Counted from the stretch's first letter, positions 47,932 to 58,199 are shown. The stretch: 64,000 nt of DNA from Leptospira noumeaensis (GCF_004770765.1 NZ_RQFK01000026.1:1240001-1304000); one strand, 5' to 3'. Numbers and translations: made by a program. The notes: generated from the sequence alone by a model not told the origin.

Positions 47932-48876
47932 TTACGTAGATTTTACAGGCGATTCCCAATACTTTTCGAAGTCCATTCTGTTTGTGAATCGTTTTACCAT
48001 CTCAAAGTCGTTTTCGGCTTCGGGATACTGGCGAGAAAGGTAGTGTAACCATTGTTTGATCCTTCCTGCACGGCTTTTTACTTCCATGTCTGATTCTAAA
48101 CTTTGCCAATACCGATGTAAAATTCTTTTGATTTCATCCCAAGAAAGATTTTCTTTTCTTTCGCCTCGGATCATCAAAGCGAGGGCTGGATTGGCTACTG
48201 CTCCCCGGCCAATCATAATGTCTTTGCAGCCAGAGATTTCTTTACATCGGATTGCATCTTCTTCAGTCCAAATTTCCCCATTGGCGACTAGGGGCACCTT
48301 TACCGTAGATCCAATTTTATGGATCCAGTCCCAATAGGCAGGAGGTTTGTATCCGTCGGTTTTTGTTCGAGCATGGACAACAATTTCTTCGGCCCCACCT
48401 TCTTCTAAGGCTTTGGCACAAACAAGCGCCTGTTCGGTGGAATCGTAACCTAACCTCATTTTTGCTGTCACTGGAATCTCCAAAGGAACTGCTTTTCTGA
48501 TGGCCTTTACAATGGCAAACATCTGATCCGGTTCTTTGAGGAGTGCGGCCCCACCTCGGTTTCGATTCACAGTGGGAGCAGGGCATCCAAAATTAATATC
48601 AATTCCATAAGCCCCAAGAGAAGCTACCTTACTTGCATTCTCTGCCATACAATTGATATCAGAACCTAACAATTGTACTTTGACAGGAACTCCCGATTTA
48701 GTCCTAGAATTTTCATATAGTTCTGGAACATAACGATAGAACCTATGTGATGGAAGGAGAGTGTCATTCACTCGAATGAATTCACTAACACATTCATCAA
48801 AACCACCAACTTGTGTGAGAGTGTCACGCAGTCGGTAGTCAAGAAGTCCTTCCATGGGAGCAAGTAAGATACGCAA
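47932..48876 (-). CDS. dus: tRNA-dihydrouridine synthase
   Basis: A 314-residue FMN enzyme that reduces uridines in the tRNA D-loop. The N-terminal APMEGLLDYRLR holds the conserved PM-G flavin site; GIDINFGCPAPTVNRNRGGAALL contains the catalytic Cys; then TAKMRLGYD, IVVHARTKTDGYKPPAYWDWI and DIMIGRGAVANP complete the TIM-barrel signature. The overall pattern is closest to DusC/DusA-type enzymes. The only start before the conserved APMEG strand is a TTG at 48876. Downstream of it lies the AT-rich lipoprotein cluster on the opposite strand. Confidence 0.92.
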   Translation of the reverse strand: MRILLAPMEGLLDYRLRDTLTQVGGFDECVSEFIRVNDTLLPSHRFYRYVPELYENSRTKSGVPVKVQLLGSDINCMAENASKVASLGAYGIDINFGCPAPTVNRNRGGAALLKEPDQMFAIVKAIRKAVPLEIPVTAKMRLGYDSTEQALVCAKALEEGGAEEIVVHARTKTDGYKPPAYWDWIHKIGSTVKVPLVANGEIWTEEDAIRCKEISGCKDIMIGRGAVANPALALMIRGERKENLSWDEIKRILHRYWQSLESDMEVKSRAGRIKQWLHYLSRQYPEAENDFEMVKRFTNRMDFEKYWESPVKST

Positions 48877-48894
48877 AAGAAAATAACCTCGATT

Positions 48895-50664
48895 CTATCC
48901 AGTGACTCTTCGTGCTAAAGCACGACCAATCATTCTGACCTTGGCTGCAAATGGTAAACGTTTCAAATTGGTGCCAACGATCCCTTGTGTGAAACGAGTT
49001 TTTTTACTGTAGTCGATATGGACATCCAAAATAACAGGACGGCCTTCTTTTGTTCGGCTCCAGGCTTCATCTAACTTTTGTTTGATATCATCGTTGGTTT
49101 GAATTTTAAGATATTCTGCTCCGGTAGCCAGAGCAATTCCTTCAAACCTTGTGGTTCCGAGGACGGTGCAAGTTTTACGATTGTAGGGAACTTGTTGGGC
49201 CTGTGAAATTTGAGATAATTCACCATCATTAAAAACTGCAAACATGGCCCCAATTTTGTTTCTACTAGCAGTGACCAATTCCATACAAGTCATTAGAAAC
49301 GCCCCGTCGCCAATGATCCCAACAACGGCTTTATCGGGATTTGCAAGTTTAGTAGCAATGGTTGCAGGAACTGCATAACCCATACAATTAAAATCAGTGG
49401 GGGAGATCATATGTCTTGGTTTGTGAATTGGCATCAGTTCCGCAGTGAGAAATGTGTGATTTCCATCATCTACCACAACAAAACCATCATCTGGTAAAGA
49501 GGAACGTAAAACACTAAAGAATTTTGCGGGATTCACTCTATCGTTACTATTATGTTGGAACCATTCCTCCATATAGTTTTGTTTGTTTTTCTGAATTTCT
49601 GCTGTGAGCACCTGGATTCGATTTTCCCGACTTTCTTTCGTTAGTTGTAACTTATTTTGTAGTCTTTTTACCAGTTCAGGCAAAATGATTTTGGCGTCGC
49701 CTTGAATGTTTACTTTTGCCGGGTAATTTGTGTGAAAGACATTCGGATTGATATCGATATGAATTAGATTTTTGGGAACAGTCACTCCAAAACTACCAGT
49801 AGCAATTTCTGCAAAACGAGTTCCTACTGCGAGTAAACAATCACATCCAGAAAATGCTTTGGTTGCTGCGGGAACTGCTGCCGGCCCAAAACTCATTCCG
49901 CAATGCAAAGGATGGTTGCCTGGAAATGAACTGAGTCCTTGTAAAGTTGTGGCCACTGGTGCACCAAGTAATTCCGCAATGGCCACGCTTGAATCCGCCG
50001 CATCAACGGCTCCCCATCCTAAAAACAAACCTGGTGACTTTGCTTTCGATAATAACTCGACAGCTTCATCAAGACTATCATCAGAGAATGGTAAAGTTGT
50101 ATTTTTGGTTGTTTGTTTTTTACAATAATCAAGATAACTGGGAAGGTTTTCAACTGTTCCCGTATAAAGTTGGATGTTCACTGGAATTTCTATAAATACT
50201 GGCCCAGGTTCTCCACTCACAGCTGTTTGGTACGCTTCGTAAAGAGTTTCCACTACTTCCTCTTGCGAGTTTACTTTGAATGTTTTTTTAGTAATGGGTT
50301 TTACTAATGTATGTTGATCCATATCATGTAATTGGTATTTGAATTGTGAATCACTTCGTACTCCACCGGCAATCACTAACATTGGAATCCCATCCAAAAA
50401 AGCTTCCCCAATTCCACTAGCAGCATGAGTCACTCCTGCCGCAGGTACAATCACCACTGTTCCAATGGAATCACTTGTGCGACTAATGGCATCTGCCATA
50501 AACGCACCACAACCTTCATGGGTTACGAGCATTGGATGTATCAAATCGGAATTGTTTAATTCATCATAAATTTCTGTATTGTGGACGCCAGGAATTCCAA
50601 AGGTATATCGAACTCCAATTTGTTCCAAAGCATATCTTACTAACCAAGCACCTGTTTTTTTCAT
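48895..50664 (-). CDS. Thiamine diphosphate-dependent enzyme (acetolactate synthase-like)
   Basis: A 589-residue ThDP enzyme with the three-domain plan of the acetolactate synthase/benzoylformate decarboxylase family. The activating Glu is in VTHEGCGAFMADAI (about residue 47); the central domain has GWGAVDAADSSVAIAELLGAP; the ThDP/Mg motif is GIIGDGAFLMTCMELVTASRN near 435, closing with FNDGELSQI. No regulatory IlvN subunit is adjacent, so it is probably not the branched-chain enzyme. The ATG at 50664 has AAAGGAGA upstream. It forms an operon with the FAD dehydrogenase gene (22-base gap). Confidence 0.87.
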   Translation of the reverse strand: MKKTGAWLVRYALEQIGVRYTFGIPGVHNTEIYDELNNSDLIHPMLVTHEGCGAFMADAISRTSDSIGTVVIVPAAGVTHAASGIGEAFLDGIPMLVIAGGVRSDSQFKYQLHDMDQHTLVKPITKKTFKVNSQEEVVETLYEAYQTAVSGEPGPVFIEIPVNIQLYTGTVENLPSYLDYCKKQTTKNTTLPFSDDSLDEAVELLSKAKSPGLFLGWGAVDAADSSVAIAELLGAPVATTLQGLSSFPGNHPLHCGMSFGPAAVPAATKAFSGCDCLLAVGTRFAEIATGSFGVTVPKNLIHIDINPNVFHTNYPAKVNIQGDAKIILPELVKRLQNKLQLTKESRENRIQVLTAEIQKNKQNYMEEWFQHNSNDRVNPAKFFSVLRSSLPDDGFVVVDDGNHTFLTAELMPIHKPRHMISPTDFNCMGYAVPATIATKLANPDKAVVGIIGDGAFLMTCMELVTASRNKIGAMFAVFNDGELSQISQAQQVPYNRKTCTVLGTTRFEGIALATGAEYLKIQTNDDIKQKLDEAWSRTKEGRPVILDVHIDYSKKTRFTQGIVGTNLKRLPFAAKVRMIGRALARRVTG

Positions 50665-50686
50665 ACGATCATTCTCCTTTGTTTGA

Positions 50687-52312
50687 TTATCCTTTAAATG
50701 AAACACCGTTGTTGACCGACTTTGCCGCTGCTCTTGCTGTCAGTATACAACCAGATAAAAAAGTTCCTTCTAGAGACTTAAATCCACTAGCACCGCCTCC
50801 GCCAAATCCGGCCGCCTCACCTATGGCATACAATCCTTCTATCGGAACACCTAACTTGTCTAATACTCTGCTTTCTAAGTCTGTTTGGATTCCTCCGAGA
50901 CTTTTTCGTGTGATCAGTCTTAGTTTGATCGCAATGAGGGGACCTGCACTTGGATCCAGAATGGGTTTGGGGGCACAAGTCCGAACACGATCGGAACGCC
51001 ATGACCTTGCATGTTGGATTCTTCTTAATTGGTCGTCGTTCCAAAGTCCTTTGCCGCGTTTAATCACATCATCATACTGAGTGACTTCTTGTTTTAATAC
51101 TTCGTAATCAATCGAATGATCGCCATTCAAATGATTCATTTTGTCAGCTAACTCTCGCAAGTTGTTTGCAACTAGAAAATGATCGCTTTCTTTTTGTAAC
51201 TGTCGCACGAGGCGGTGGTTACCAAACAATATTTCTTTTAGAAACATAAATAGTTTGCGATCACGGATCATCGGATTGTGTTCTGAACCAGAAACGGCGA
51301 GTTCTCTGGCCGCAATTCTCCAATTCAGAAGTTGCCAAGTATAAGGTTTTTCTAATCTAGAAATCCTACGGCAGAGTTCGTTGGTATCAAAACCGGTCAT
51401 CATTGGCTCGGGTCCAATCCGACGACCCGAATGGTCGAGCCATAAGGCCGACTTACAAGGAATTAGGCTGAGTCCGTGAGCATCAAATTGTGGTTTAGGA
51501 TTGGGAATGCCCGCAGCGTAATTCCACATTTTATCCAAATGAGTGAGGTTTCCGCCATGTTTCTTTACGGCATCATGGACTAGACCATCGGCAAAAGGAT
51601 GAGATCCATTCAACATTTCTTTTGGTGCTTCACCCCAGGGTTTGTGCCAATGTTCACGCACCTTATTAAGACAACCTGTAATGCCACCTGTTGCTACCAT
51701 CACATGATCTGCATAAAACGTTAGATCTTTCTCTCCCGTTTTCTCTTGTTCAGCGATACAACCTACAATCCTACCGTTTTCTTTGATTAAATCTGTTACT
51801 TTGTGTTCAAATAAATAACTTAGTTTTGCAATGTGGCGATGTTTTTTTAATAATTCTTCAAAACGTTCCACCAAACGGTGACCAGTTCCCCAGAGAACAT
51901 GATAACGAGGAACTGAGTTGCCTCTTTTGTATTCCCCTCTTTCTACCCAATTGACCACTGGAAAAAAATGTAAATCAAGGTTTCCTAGCCAATGGTACAC
52001 TTGTCCAAGACTTTCATGGACATATTGTTCCGCCCATTGTTTTGGAAAAACATCCTCCGAACCAAAGTTTGCAAAAGAAAACCAATCATCCAATGCAATT
52101 GTGGGAGTATCTTTGATTCCCAAACGTTTTTGTATCGGGGTGCCAACCAGGGCCATCCCACCAAATGATAGTTTAGCGAGTCCCCCTAAATGTTCTTCGG
52201 TATCTCTTTCTAAAATTAAAACAGATTTCCCTTGGTTAAGACATTCATATGCTGCTACCAAACCTGCGATTCCTGCACCGATTATAATGACATCGTTTCT
52301 TTTTACGACCAC
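50687..52312 (-). CDS. FAD-binding dehydrogenase (3-ketosteroid dehydrogenase/fumarate reductase-like)
   Basis: A 541-residue flavoprotein with the N-terminal dinucleotide-binding motif VIIIGAGIAGLVAAYECL and LILERDTEEHLGGLAKLSFGG, the Asp/Gly-rich VATGGITG, and the closing GLYAIGEAAGFGGGGASGFKSLEGTF. This is the FAD_binding_2 family, often annotated as FAD-binding dehydrogenase. The GTG start at 52312 sits seven bases behind AGGAGG. It leads an operon with the ThDP enzyme. The substrate of the pair is unknown; an oxidation/decarboxylation route is possible (inference). Confidence 0.86.
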   Translation of the reverse strand: MVVKRNDVIIIGAGIAGLVAAYECLNQGKSVLILERDTEEHLGGLAKLSFGGMALVGTPIQKRLGIKDTPTIALDDWFSFANFGSEDVFPKQWAEQYVHESLGQVYHWLGNLDLHFFPVVNWVERGEYKRGNSVPRYHVLWGTGHRLVERFEELLKKHRHIAKLSYLFEHKVTDLIKENGRIVGCIAEQEKTGEKDLTFYADHVMVATGGITGCLNKVREHWHKPWGEAPKEMLNGSHPFADGLVHDAVKKHGGNLTHLDKMWNYAAGIPNPKPQFDAHGLSLIPCKSALWLDHSGRRIGPEPMMTGFDTNELCRRISRLEKPYTWQLLNWRIAARELAVSGSEHNPMIRDRKLFMFLKEILFGNHRLVRQLQKESDHFLVANNLRELADKMNHLNGDHSIDYEVLKQEVTQYDDVIKRGKGLWNDDQLRRIQHARSWRSDRVRTCAPKPILDPSAGPLIAIKLRLITRKSLGGIQTDLESRVLDKLGVPIEGLYAIGEAAGFGGGGASGFKSLEGTFLSGCILTARAAAKSVNNGVSFKG

Positions 52313-53075
52313 TACAGATCCTCCTTCTCCTTGTTTTGAATCATTTTAAAAATGATTGTTCGTGTTTATTGAATGAATCTAAAATTTAAAGAACTCAGTG
52401 ACACATTGATAACACAAAGTACATGGTATTATTTTAAAATAAACAAATGCGAATCAAATTTTTTAAAATTGAGAGAATTCAAATATTAGAATCAATATAA
52501 CAACTAACATTGTTTATATAAATTTGTAATTATTATAAGAATAGTTCCAGATTTTTATTGTATTTGTTTTTAATTTAACATTAATTAAATTTTTTTGTAT
52601 TATGGTGTGTTTCGTTTGTGGGAATTTTTTAAAACTAAGAAAATTTTACTAATCATTGTTAATTGAATTCATGATACGCTTTCAGATTCTTCTCTTTGGG
52701 AATTGGTTTACTTAGCGAAAATTTTCCGATCAATGGTAGAAAGAATAAATTTCTGATAGTTGGTAAGAAAATGATATCTGCCGGGTTTAGATTATGGCAT
52801 TTTTGGATAAAAATTCAGATAAAAATCCAATAAAAAGAAGCATAAACACTTGTTACTCAGAGTTAAGTCGTAAGGAAAAATTCCTTTTTTTCTAGGTCAT
52901 CAAAAAAGGAATTTCCAACTTTCTTGAGTCAGGAGTAACTATTCGACGGTTTTAACACATTTTCTTATCAGTAAATTCTTTTTTTTGATCTATTTACTTT
53001 CTTTTTGAATGATAAAACAAAAAGTTGATTGTTTGCTCTCCTAACATTCCTTTTTGTATTCATTGAATCATCAAA
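52313..53075. other. 763-base AT-rich intergenic region without recognisable gene
   Basis: No open frame with protein-like features is seen on either strand. The segment is strongly A/T-rich. The only structure noticed is the imperfect palindrome at 52852-52939. It separates the metabolic operon from the AT-rich accessory stretch and must hold the promoters of both flanking units. Confidence 0.6.
52852..52939. repeat. 88-base imperfect palindrome
   Basis: GTTACTC at 52852-52858 pairs with GAGTAAC at 52933-52939, and inside lies AAATTCCTTTTTT facing AAAAAAGGAATTT around a ten-base loop. The two arms of about 40 bases match over most of their length. It could be a MITE-like remnant or a large regulatory hairpin. 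Confidence 0.45.
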
Positions 53076-53954
53076 ATGAAATCTCTATTGTCAAACCACC
53101 TTACTTTTGTTTTGCTTCTTTCGTTTTTTTCCTGTTCGACACAGAAAGTTTATATCCCAAAAGAAAATCTAAACAACTCTTTGTTGCCCGCTCAGTTTGT
53201 CAAAAAACTAGAATTTTCTGAATCCCTTTTGCCAATTGTCTCTGAACCAATAAAAAGGCCTAGTTCGCAAGGTGAAATTTATTACGGAATTCTTCGTGAT
53301 AAAGAAACTAACCGAATTGTAAGAAGTATTGCTATCCTTGTGGATTCCAAAGATTTGAACTTACATCCGACAGAATATTTATATTATCCAGTTTATTACG
53401 CTATCAATGTCACCAACTATCTTTCGATTAGACAAACTCTTAGAACAGAATATGATATTCGAAGGGCAAACGATAATTCGCCAGTTTATATGCCCGTTTA
53501 TGCAACTTCAGCCGTTGTAAGTTTTGCTGCTTTAGGAATTGTATATATTGCTTCCACGGGAACCGCTATTATCTTGGGGATGGGAAAAGGAACTTATGAA
53601 TTTACTGAAGATGTATTGGAAGGAATCATTGTTTCCAATGAAGAAATTGTATTAGGTTTTAATGATTATCAATATGATAAAGAAGGTAGGTTGATCAAGG
53701 TATCTACTTACCTTCCTTATCGTTCAATTTCCAAATCAGTCATTCCTTTTTATGATCGGGAAGGAAAAAAACAAATTGGTCAAATGTATCCTTCAACTAA
53801 ACCGATTCTATTGTCTGAAATAAATTATCAATATGTTAATAATAAATCTGATTCAATAACTCCAAAATCAGCAGAGATCATTGAACATATCCCCAAAAAA
53901 AACAAAAAGTTAATCCATTTACCAATGAAAGAAGGATCTAAAAACACCAAGTAA
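53076..53954 (+). CDS. Putative lipoprotein, unknown
   Basis: A 292-residue protein with signal peptide and lipobox SFFSC (Cys20). An internal hydrophobic segment (AVVSFAALGIVYIASTGTAIILG, about residues 148-170) could cross or dip into a membrane. The flanks are beta-rich with repeated short charged turns. It is followed after 43 bases by the 812-residue repeat protein on the same strand. No known domain. Confidence 0.65.
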   Translation: MKSLLSNHLTFVLLLSFFSCSTQKVYIPKENLNNSLLPAQFVKKLEFSESLLPIVSEPIKRPSSQGEIYYGILRDKETNRIVRSIAILVDSKDLNLHPTEYLYYPVYYAINVTNYLSIRQTLRTEYDIRRANDNSPVYMPVYATSAVVSFAALGIVYIASTGTAIILGMGKGTYEFTEDVLEGIIVSNEEIVLGFNDYQYDKEGRLIKVSTYLPYRSISKSVIPFYDREGKKQIGQMYPSTKPILLSEINYQYVNNKSDSITPKSAEIIEHIPKKNKKLIHLPMKEGSKNTK

Positions 53955-53997
53955 TTTCTTGCATAAAAACAAGAGTCCATAACACACTTCTAAAGCT

Positions 53998-56436
53998 ATG
54001 GACATTTTTAGACGAACTCTGAGCACTCTCTATGAATCCATTTTTGTTTTCATTATTTTTACACTTCCCCATGGATTGTATGCTAAAACTTGGTATGATT
54101 TAGAATCGGAGAAGGAAACAAAAATTTATGGAAGTGAAAGGAGTGCTAAGTTTACTGCCAGTAATATTTTCTACGACGTAGAAAACTGGACAAATCATCA
54201 TTCGGTTCGTGCATTAGGATTCTATCGGTATTACGATTATCCAAAAGCAAAAACAAAATCCATTTTTCCATTTTATTACCATATTCAAAGTAAGTCCGAC
54301 AATCGTGAATACAAACGAATACTCAATCTCAATAAAACGGTAGAAAAGGAAGCGGTGGATCAATCCTTTTATCCATTTGTTTTTTGGGGAAAAGACACAA
54401 ATAGTTCTTACTTAACCACAGTTCCTTTTTTCTTTTCTAATAAAAATGATGTACGAAGTCGTTTTGGATTTCCCATTTTGCCATTGTTATACTATCATAA
54501 CCGAGAAACTGCCGGAGAAAATAAAAACCATTATACTAGACTACTTACTTTATTACATCTTGAAGTAAATGATAGAAAAGGACTTCATGAATTTTCAATT
54601 TTTCCTTTAGTTTATTATTCCAAAGAAAACTATTTGTTCCTTCCTTTGGTATTGTTTTATCAAAATAATAGATCTAACTTTAATGAATATTGGTTTGGGC
54701 CAATTTATTATTCTGAGGATAAGGCAAAGGATGAACGGTTGATTGTTGGTTTTCCGTTTATTGGGCACTACCGCGCACCAGGAAAAGAATTTGATTTAAT
54801 TTTTCCATTATATATCAATTATTCTGATTCAGAAGAAGACTATCATATTAATTTGTTATGGTATACAAAGACAAATTCCGCAAATGTTGATTTGGCGACT
54901 AACGATGGAAATGTTTATATAGATTTTGATTTCGGAGTTTTTTATAATTTAGTTGGTTACTCACAAAGAACTAAAGTTTTGGATTCGAAGTTAGTTACGG
55001 AAAAAATAAAACCTCCAGAAATAAAAGACCCTAAAGTAATTAAAAAAAGGGAATTCAAACGAGAGAGTAGCGATAGTTTTATTGGTTATAATTTGTTATT
55101 TGGCGTTTTTTCTTATGAAAGAGCTGACTCTAAAAAACATATTCGCTTGTTACCGCTTGCATGGTTTACATGGGATGAGAGTTCAGATGATAATGTTGTT
55201 CTTTTGCCACCATTTTTCCCTATTTGGTTTAGTTACCAATCGGATGATTTGGAATATAAAGTTCTATTTCCTTTGTATGGAAAACAAAAAGACAAAGATT
55301 CTGAATTTCGCGATTATTTACTCAATTTATACTTAACTGAAGATGTAAAAGAAAACAATCGGAAGGAGAAATCTTATTTTTGGCCTCTTGTAAATGTTTA
55401 TGAATCAGATTCCAATTCCGGTCATAGGGTTCTTCCATTTTACATCCATCGTAATGAATTCAAACAAGAAGTTACTACCAGTAAAACCTATACATTGTTT
55501 TCAATATACAATCAAACAAAACGTTCTAATTCATTGTATAATGAGTTTTTATTTTGGCCACTATGGATTGTTTATGAAAATAGAAGTTATTCAGAAATCC
55601 AAAAAGAAATTACGATTTGGATCACACCATTCTTTTATAGACACTCAAGCGAAACTTCGACTAGGACAAATTTATTTTGGTTTGTAGATTGGGAATGGTA
55701 TCAGGAGAAGAACCTATCTAAAAACGATAATTCAAAATCCATCAATAAATATGAATCAAAAGAAACACTATCTCATATTTTGATTTTTCCTTTTTATAAA
55801 ACAAATTCTAGTTTTTCTGTGATTCCATTATCTTTTAATTCCTGGAATTCTGATAGTTTTACAACTTTTAGTTTTTTGAATTATCTCGAATGGAATCGAA
55901 CAGGACATTATTACAACTTTCTTTATTTGATCGAATCAGAAAATACTGAATCGAAGTATCAGTTTAAAAGTCTGGGTGGTTTGTTCTGGAATTTTGATAA
56001 AAGCCAAAATAACATAAATCGACTTACATTTATGTGGCTCGGTTACGATGATAAATCCTATCGTAAGATTTATAATTTTTTCCCGATTGTCAGGACTGCC
56101 GATGCCGCGGGAGAAAAATCGAGACTTTATGGACCTTTCCTTTATTATCTTTTCGATTCAGAAGAAGAAAAAACTGAGTTGGTTTTGGCCGGTCTTGGTT
56201 ATTATCATAATCAAACAAAATCCGATAATCAATACTCAACATATTTGTTATTAGGCGCTTTATACCAAGAAAAAACGGAGATAGAAAGAGGATATGTTAA
56301 AAGAGGAAGCCTTTGGGGTTGGCTTTGGGAGTATCAAACAGAAGACAATGGATATGAAAAATTTTCCATCTTAAAATTGTTTTCTTATACAAAAGAAACA
56401 GATGGGACCAAAAAAATTCTAGGAATCACAATATAA
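53998..56436 (+). CDS. Large exported protein built from aromatic/proline repeats
   Basis: An 812-residue protein with an N-terminal signal-type hydrophobic segment (ESIFVFIIFTLPHGLYAK). The mature chain is made of about twenty degenerate units around a core of the type FPLxYY or LPLxWF. Examples are IFPFYYH, FPLVYYSKEN, FLPLVLFYQN, IFPLYINYSD, LLPLAWFTWDE, FFPIWFSYQS, LFPLYGK, FWPLVNVYES, VLPFYIHRNE, FWPLWIVYEN, IFPFYKTN and FFPIVRT, each followed by a short polar turn. The pattern fits consecutive beta strands with exposed aromatic girdles, so an outer membrane or surface beta structure is likely (inference). The family is not recognised by name. Four bases after it starts a flavodoxin-like reductase gene. 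Confidence 0.72.
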   Translation: MDIFRRTLSTLYESIFVFIIFTLPHGLYAKTWYDLESEKETKIYGSERSAKFTASNIFYDVENWTNHHSVRALGFYRYYDYPKAKTKSIFPFYYHIQSKSDNREYKRILNLNKTVEKEAVDQSFYPFVFWGKDTNSSYLTTVPFFFSNKNDVRSRFGFPILPLLYYHNRETAGENKNHYTRLLTLLHLEVNDRKGLHEFSIFPLVYYSKENYLFLPLVLFYQNNRSNFNEYWFGPIYYSEDKAKDERLIVGFPFIGHYRAPGKEFDLIFPLYINYSDSEEDYHINLLWYTKTNSANVDLATNDGNVYIDFDFGVFYNLVGYSQRTKVLDSKLVTEKIKPPEIKDPKVIKKREFKRESSDSFIGYNLLFGVFSYERADSKKHIRLLPLAWFTWDESSDDNVVLLPPFFPIWFSYQSDDLEYKVLFPLYGKQKDKDSEFRDYLLNLYLTEDVKENNRKEKSYFWPLVNVYESDSNSGHRVLPFYIHRNEFKQEVTTSKTYTLFSIYNQTKRSNSLYNEFLFWPLWIVYENRSYSEIQKEITIWITPFFYRHSSETSTRTNLFWFVDWEWYQEKNLSKNDNSKSINKYESKETLSHILIFPFYKTNSSFSVIPLSFNSWNSDSFTTFSFLNYLEWNRTGHYYNFLYLIESENTESKYQFKSLGGLFWNFDKSQNNINRLTFMWLGYDDKSYRKIYNFFPIVRTADAAGEKSRLYGPFLYYLFDSEEEKTELVLAGLGYYHNQTKSDNQYSTYLLLGALYQEKTEIERGYVKRGSLWGWLWEYQTEDNGYEKFSILKLFSYTKETDGTKKILGITI

Positions 56437-56439
56437 ACA

Positions 56440-56982
56440 ATGATTAAAACAAAACCGAAAATACTTGCAATTTCAGGTGGAATTAGTCCGACTTCATATA
56501 ATAGAAAAATTTTAAATACATTAAAACAAGATTTTTCAAATGCATTTGAGATGGAGGTATATGATGAAATAATAAATTTTCCATTTTTTCTTTCTGGAAT
56601 TTCAGAGGAAGAAACTCCTGTAATTATAAAAGAATTTTTGAAAAAAATTCAAAACGCAGATGGAATCCTTATCTGTTCACCCGAATATGTGTTTAGTATT
56701 CCTGGAGTCTTAAAAAATGCATTGGAATGGGCTGTCTCTTCCGTAGTGTTTACTGATAAACCGGTAGCTTTAATCACAGCTGCATCTGTTGGCGAAAAAG
56801 CTCATGAATCTTTACTTTTAGTATTAAAAACAATTGGCGCTAAATTATCAGAAGAAACTAACTTACTCATTTCTGGTGTCAAAGCGAAGATAACTTTAGA
56901 TGGACAAATCAGCGACTTATCAACAAAACAATCCATCCAAAATCTGATGGATGTGTTTTTGGATTCACTAAAACTAAAATAG
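56440..56982 (+). CDS. NADPH-dependent FMN reductase family protein
   Basis: A 180-residue flavodoxin-fold protein: N-terminal LAISGGISPTSYNRKIL phosphate-binding loop, then ILICSPEYVFSIPGVLKNALEW, the flavin-contact signature of the FMN_red family (chromate/azo/quinone reductases). It lies three bases after the repeat protein gene, so it is co-transcribed. No signal peptide. Electron acceptor unknown. Confidence 0.82.
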   Translation: MIKTKPKILAISGGISPTSYNRKILNTLKQDFSNAFEMEVYDEIINFPFFLSGISEEETPVIIKEFLKKIQNADGILICSPEYVFSIPGVLKNALEWAVSSVVFTDKPVALITAASVGEKAHESLLLVLKTIGAKLSEETNLLISGVKAKITLDGQISDLSTKQSIQNLMDVFLDSLKLK

Positions 56983-57159
56983 AGTTTTTCTCTAAGAACA
57001 AAATTAAATGTAATGAATTTTTCTATCTGCATATAGGCTTATTTCTGTTAGTTTAAGGGAATACGCTAACGTAGTTAATAAATTATAAATTTTTTATTAA
57101 TGGTTTGCGAGTAAGTTGCTTGCAACCAACTTGGCATAGGTAATTAGATTCTTTCTTTT

Positions 57160-58149
57160 ATGTTTCGTTATTTATTCGTTCCATTATTACTTTTCGTTTT
57201 TTATTGTAATGAACAAACACTAAACAATACATGCGATATTAATTCCGATTCTTATCTCGAATCAACAATCCTTTTTAATTTGTTAGGTGAAGGTAGGAAT
57301 AATTGTTCCACAGGAACCATTGAGTTTTTCCCCACTGTCATTGCACTCAGTTCTAAAAAAGGAGTGATTAACGAGGGTAGTGGAAGTCCCCTTCGATTTT
57401 CAGTAACTCTTAAGGAGAAACCTGAGGCAAAAGTTGAGATTGAACTAATAGTTTCAAATCCTTCTTATGCTATCGTCAGTCCTACAGCGCTCAGTTTTGA
57501 TTCAACCAATTGGTCTACTCCTCAAAATATCCAGGTAACAGATATTAATGATTCTTTGCTCAATGGCATTCGAGATTTTCGTGTGATTTTAACTCCAAAA
57601 TCAGAAGATTCAAAGTTGGATTTGAATCCTGCGGAAATACAAATGCAAATTTTGGACAACGAAAAAAGAATGTTTTTATCTGCTGGTTCCTATCGAGGCG
57701 GTGAATTTGGGGGAGTTTCAGGTGCAGATGCCATTTGTTCTACTGATAGCTTGTGCCCACCCGGTTCTTCTTGTAAGGCAATGATTTTAAATGGAAACAC
57801 TCGGATTGCTTCCTTAACTGCGAATGTGGGTGATGGGCAAGTGGATTGGGTTTTGAAACCTAACGCACATTATTACCTAACGGATGGAACGACTCTGATT
57901 TCCTATACCAACAATACCTCTTTATTCCAAATTCCATTTTCCAATCCCATTGATTCGGTTAACTATGGAACCTGGTTTGGCGGTAATGCTGATTGGGTTT
58001 TTGTTACCAGCACTAGCTGTTTTACGTGGTCGGCAATCGTAAATACAGAATCAGGATTTATATTAAGGACTCAGCAAGTAAATAATTTGTTTTTTGGAGC
58101 AACCTATGGATGTGGCAATCAACTAAAATTGTTATGTGTTGAGTATTGA
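57160..58149 (+). CDS. DUF1554 (leptospiral endostatin-like) lipoprotein
   Basis: A 329-residue lipoprotein with signal peptide and relaxed lipobox LFVFYC (Cys16). Residues 55-165 look like an Ig/Calx-beta-type module (LSFDSTNWSTPQNIQVTD). The C-terminal 160 residues are DUF1554: FLSAGSYRGGEFGGVSGADAIC, CPPGSSCKAMILNGNTRIAS, then NYGTWFGGNADWVF and a last YGCGNQLKLLCVEY. DUF1554 is the domain of the Len (leptospiral endostatin-like) proteins, several of which bind host matrix in pathogenic species; in a saprophyte the role is unknown. A decayed copy follows directly. Confidence 0.86.
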   Translation: MFRYLFVPLLLFVFYCNEQTLNNTCDINSDSYLESTILFNLLGEGRNNCSTGTIEFFPTVIALSSKKGVINEGSGSPLRFSVTLKEKPEAKVEIELIVSNPSYAIVSPTALSFDSTNWSTPQNIQVTDINDSLLNGIRDFRVILTPKSEDSKLDLNPAEIQMQILDNEKRMFLSAGSYRGGEFGGVSGADAICSTDSLCPPGSSCKAMILNGNTRIASLTANVGDGQVDWVLKPNAHYYLTDGTTLISYTNNTSLFQIPFSNPIDSVNYGTWFGGNADWVFVTSTSCFTWSAIVNTESGFILRTQQVNNLFFGATYGCGNQLKLLCVEY

Positions 58150-58199
58150 AGGCAGATGGGAAACTTGGCCTATTTTTATAATTCAATTGATACAAAAGT

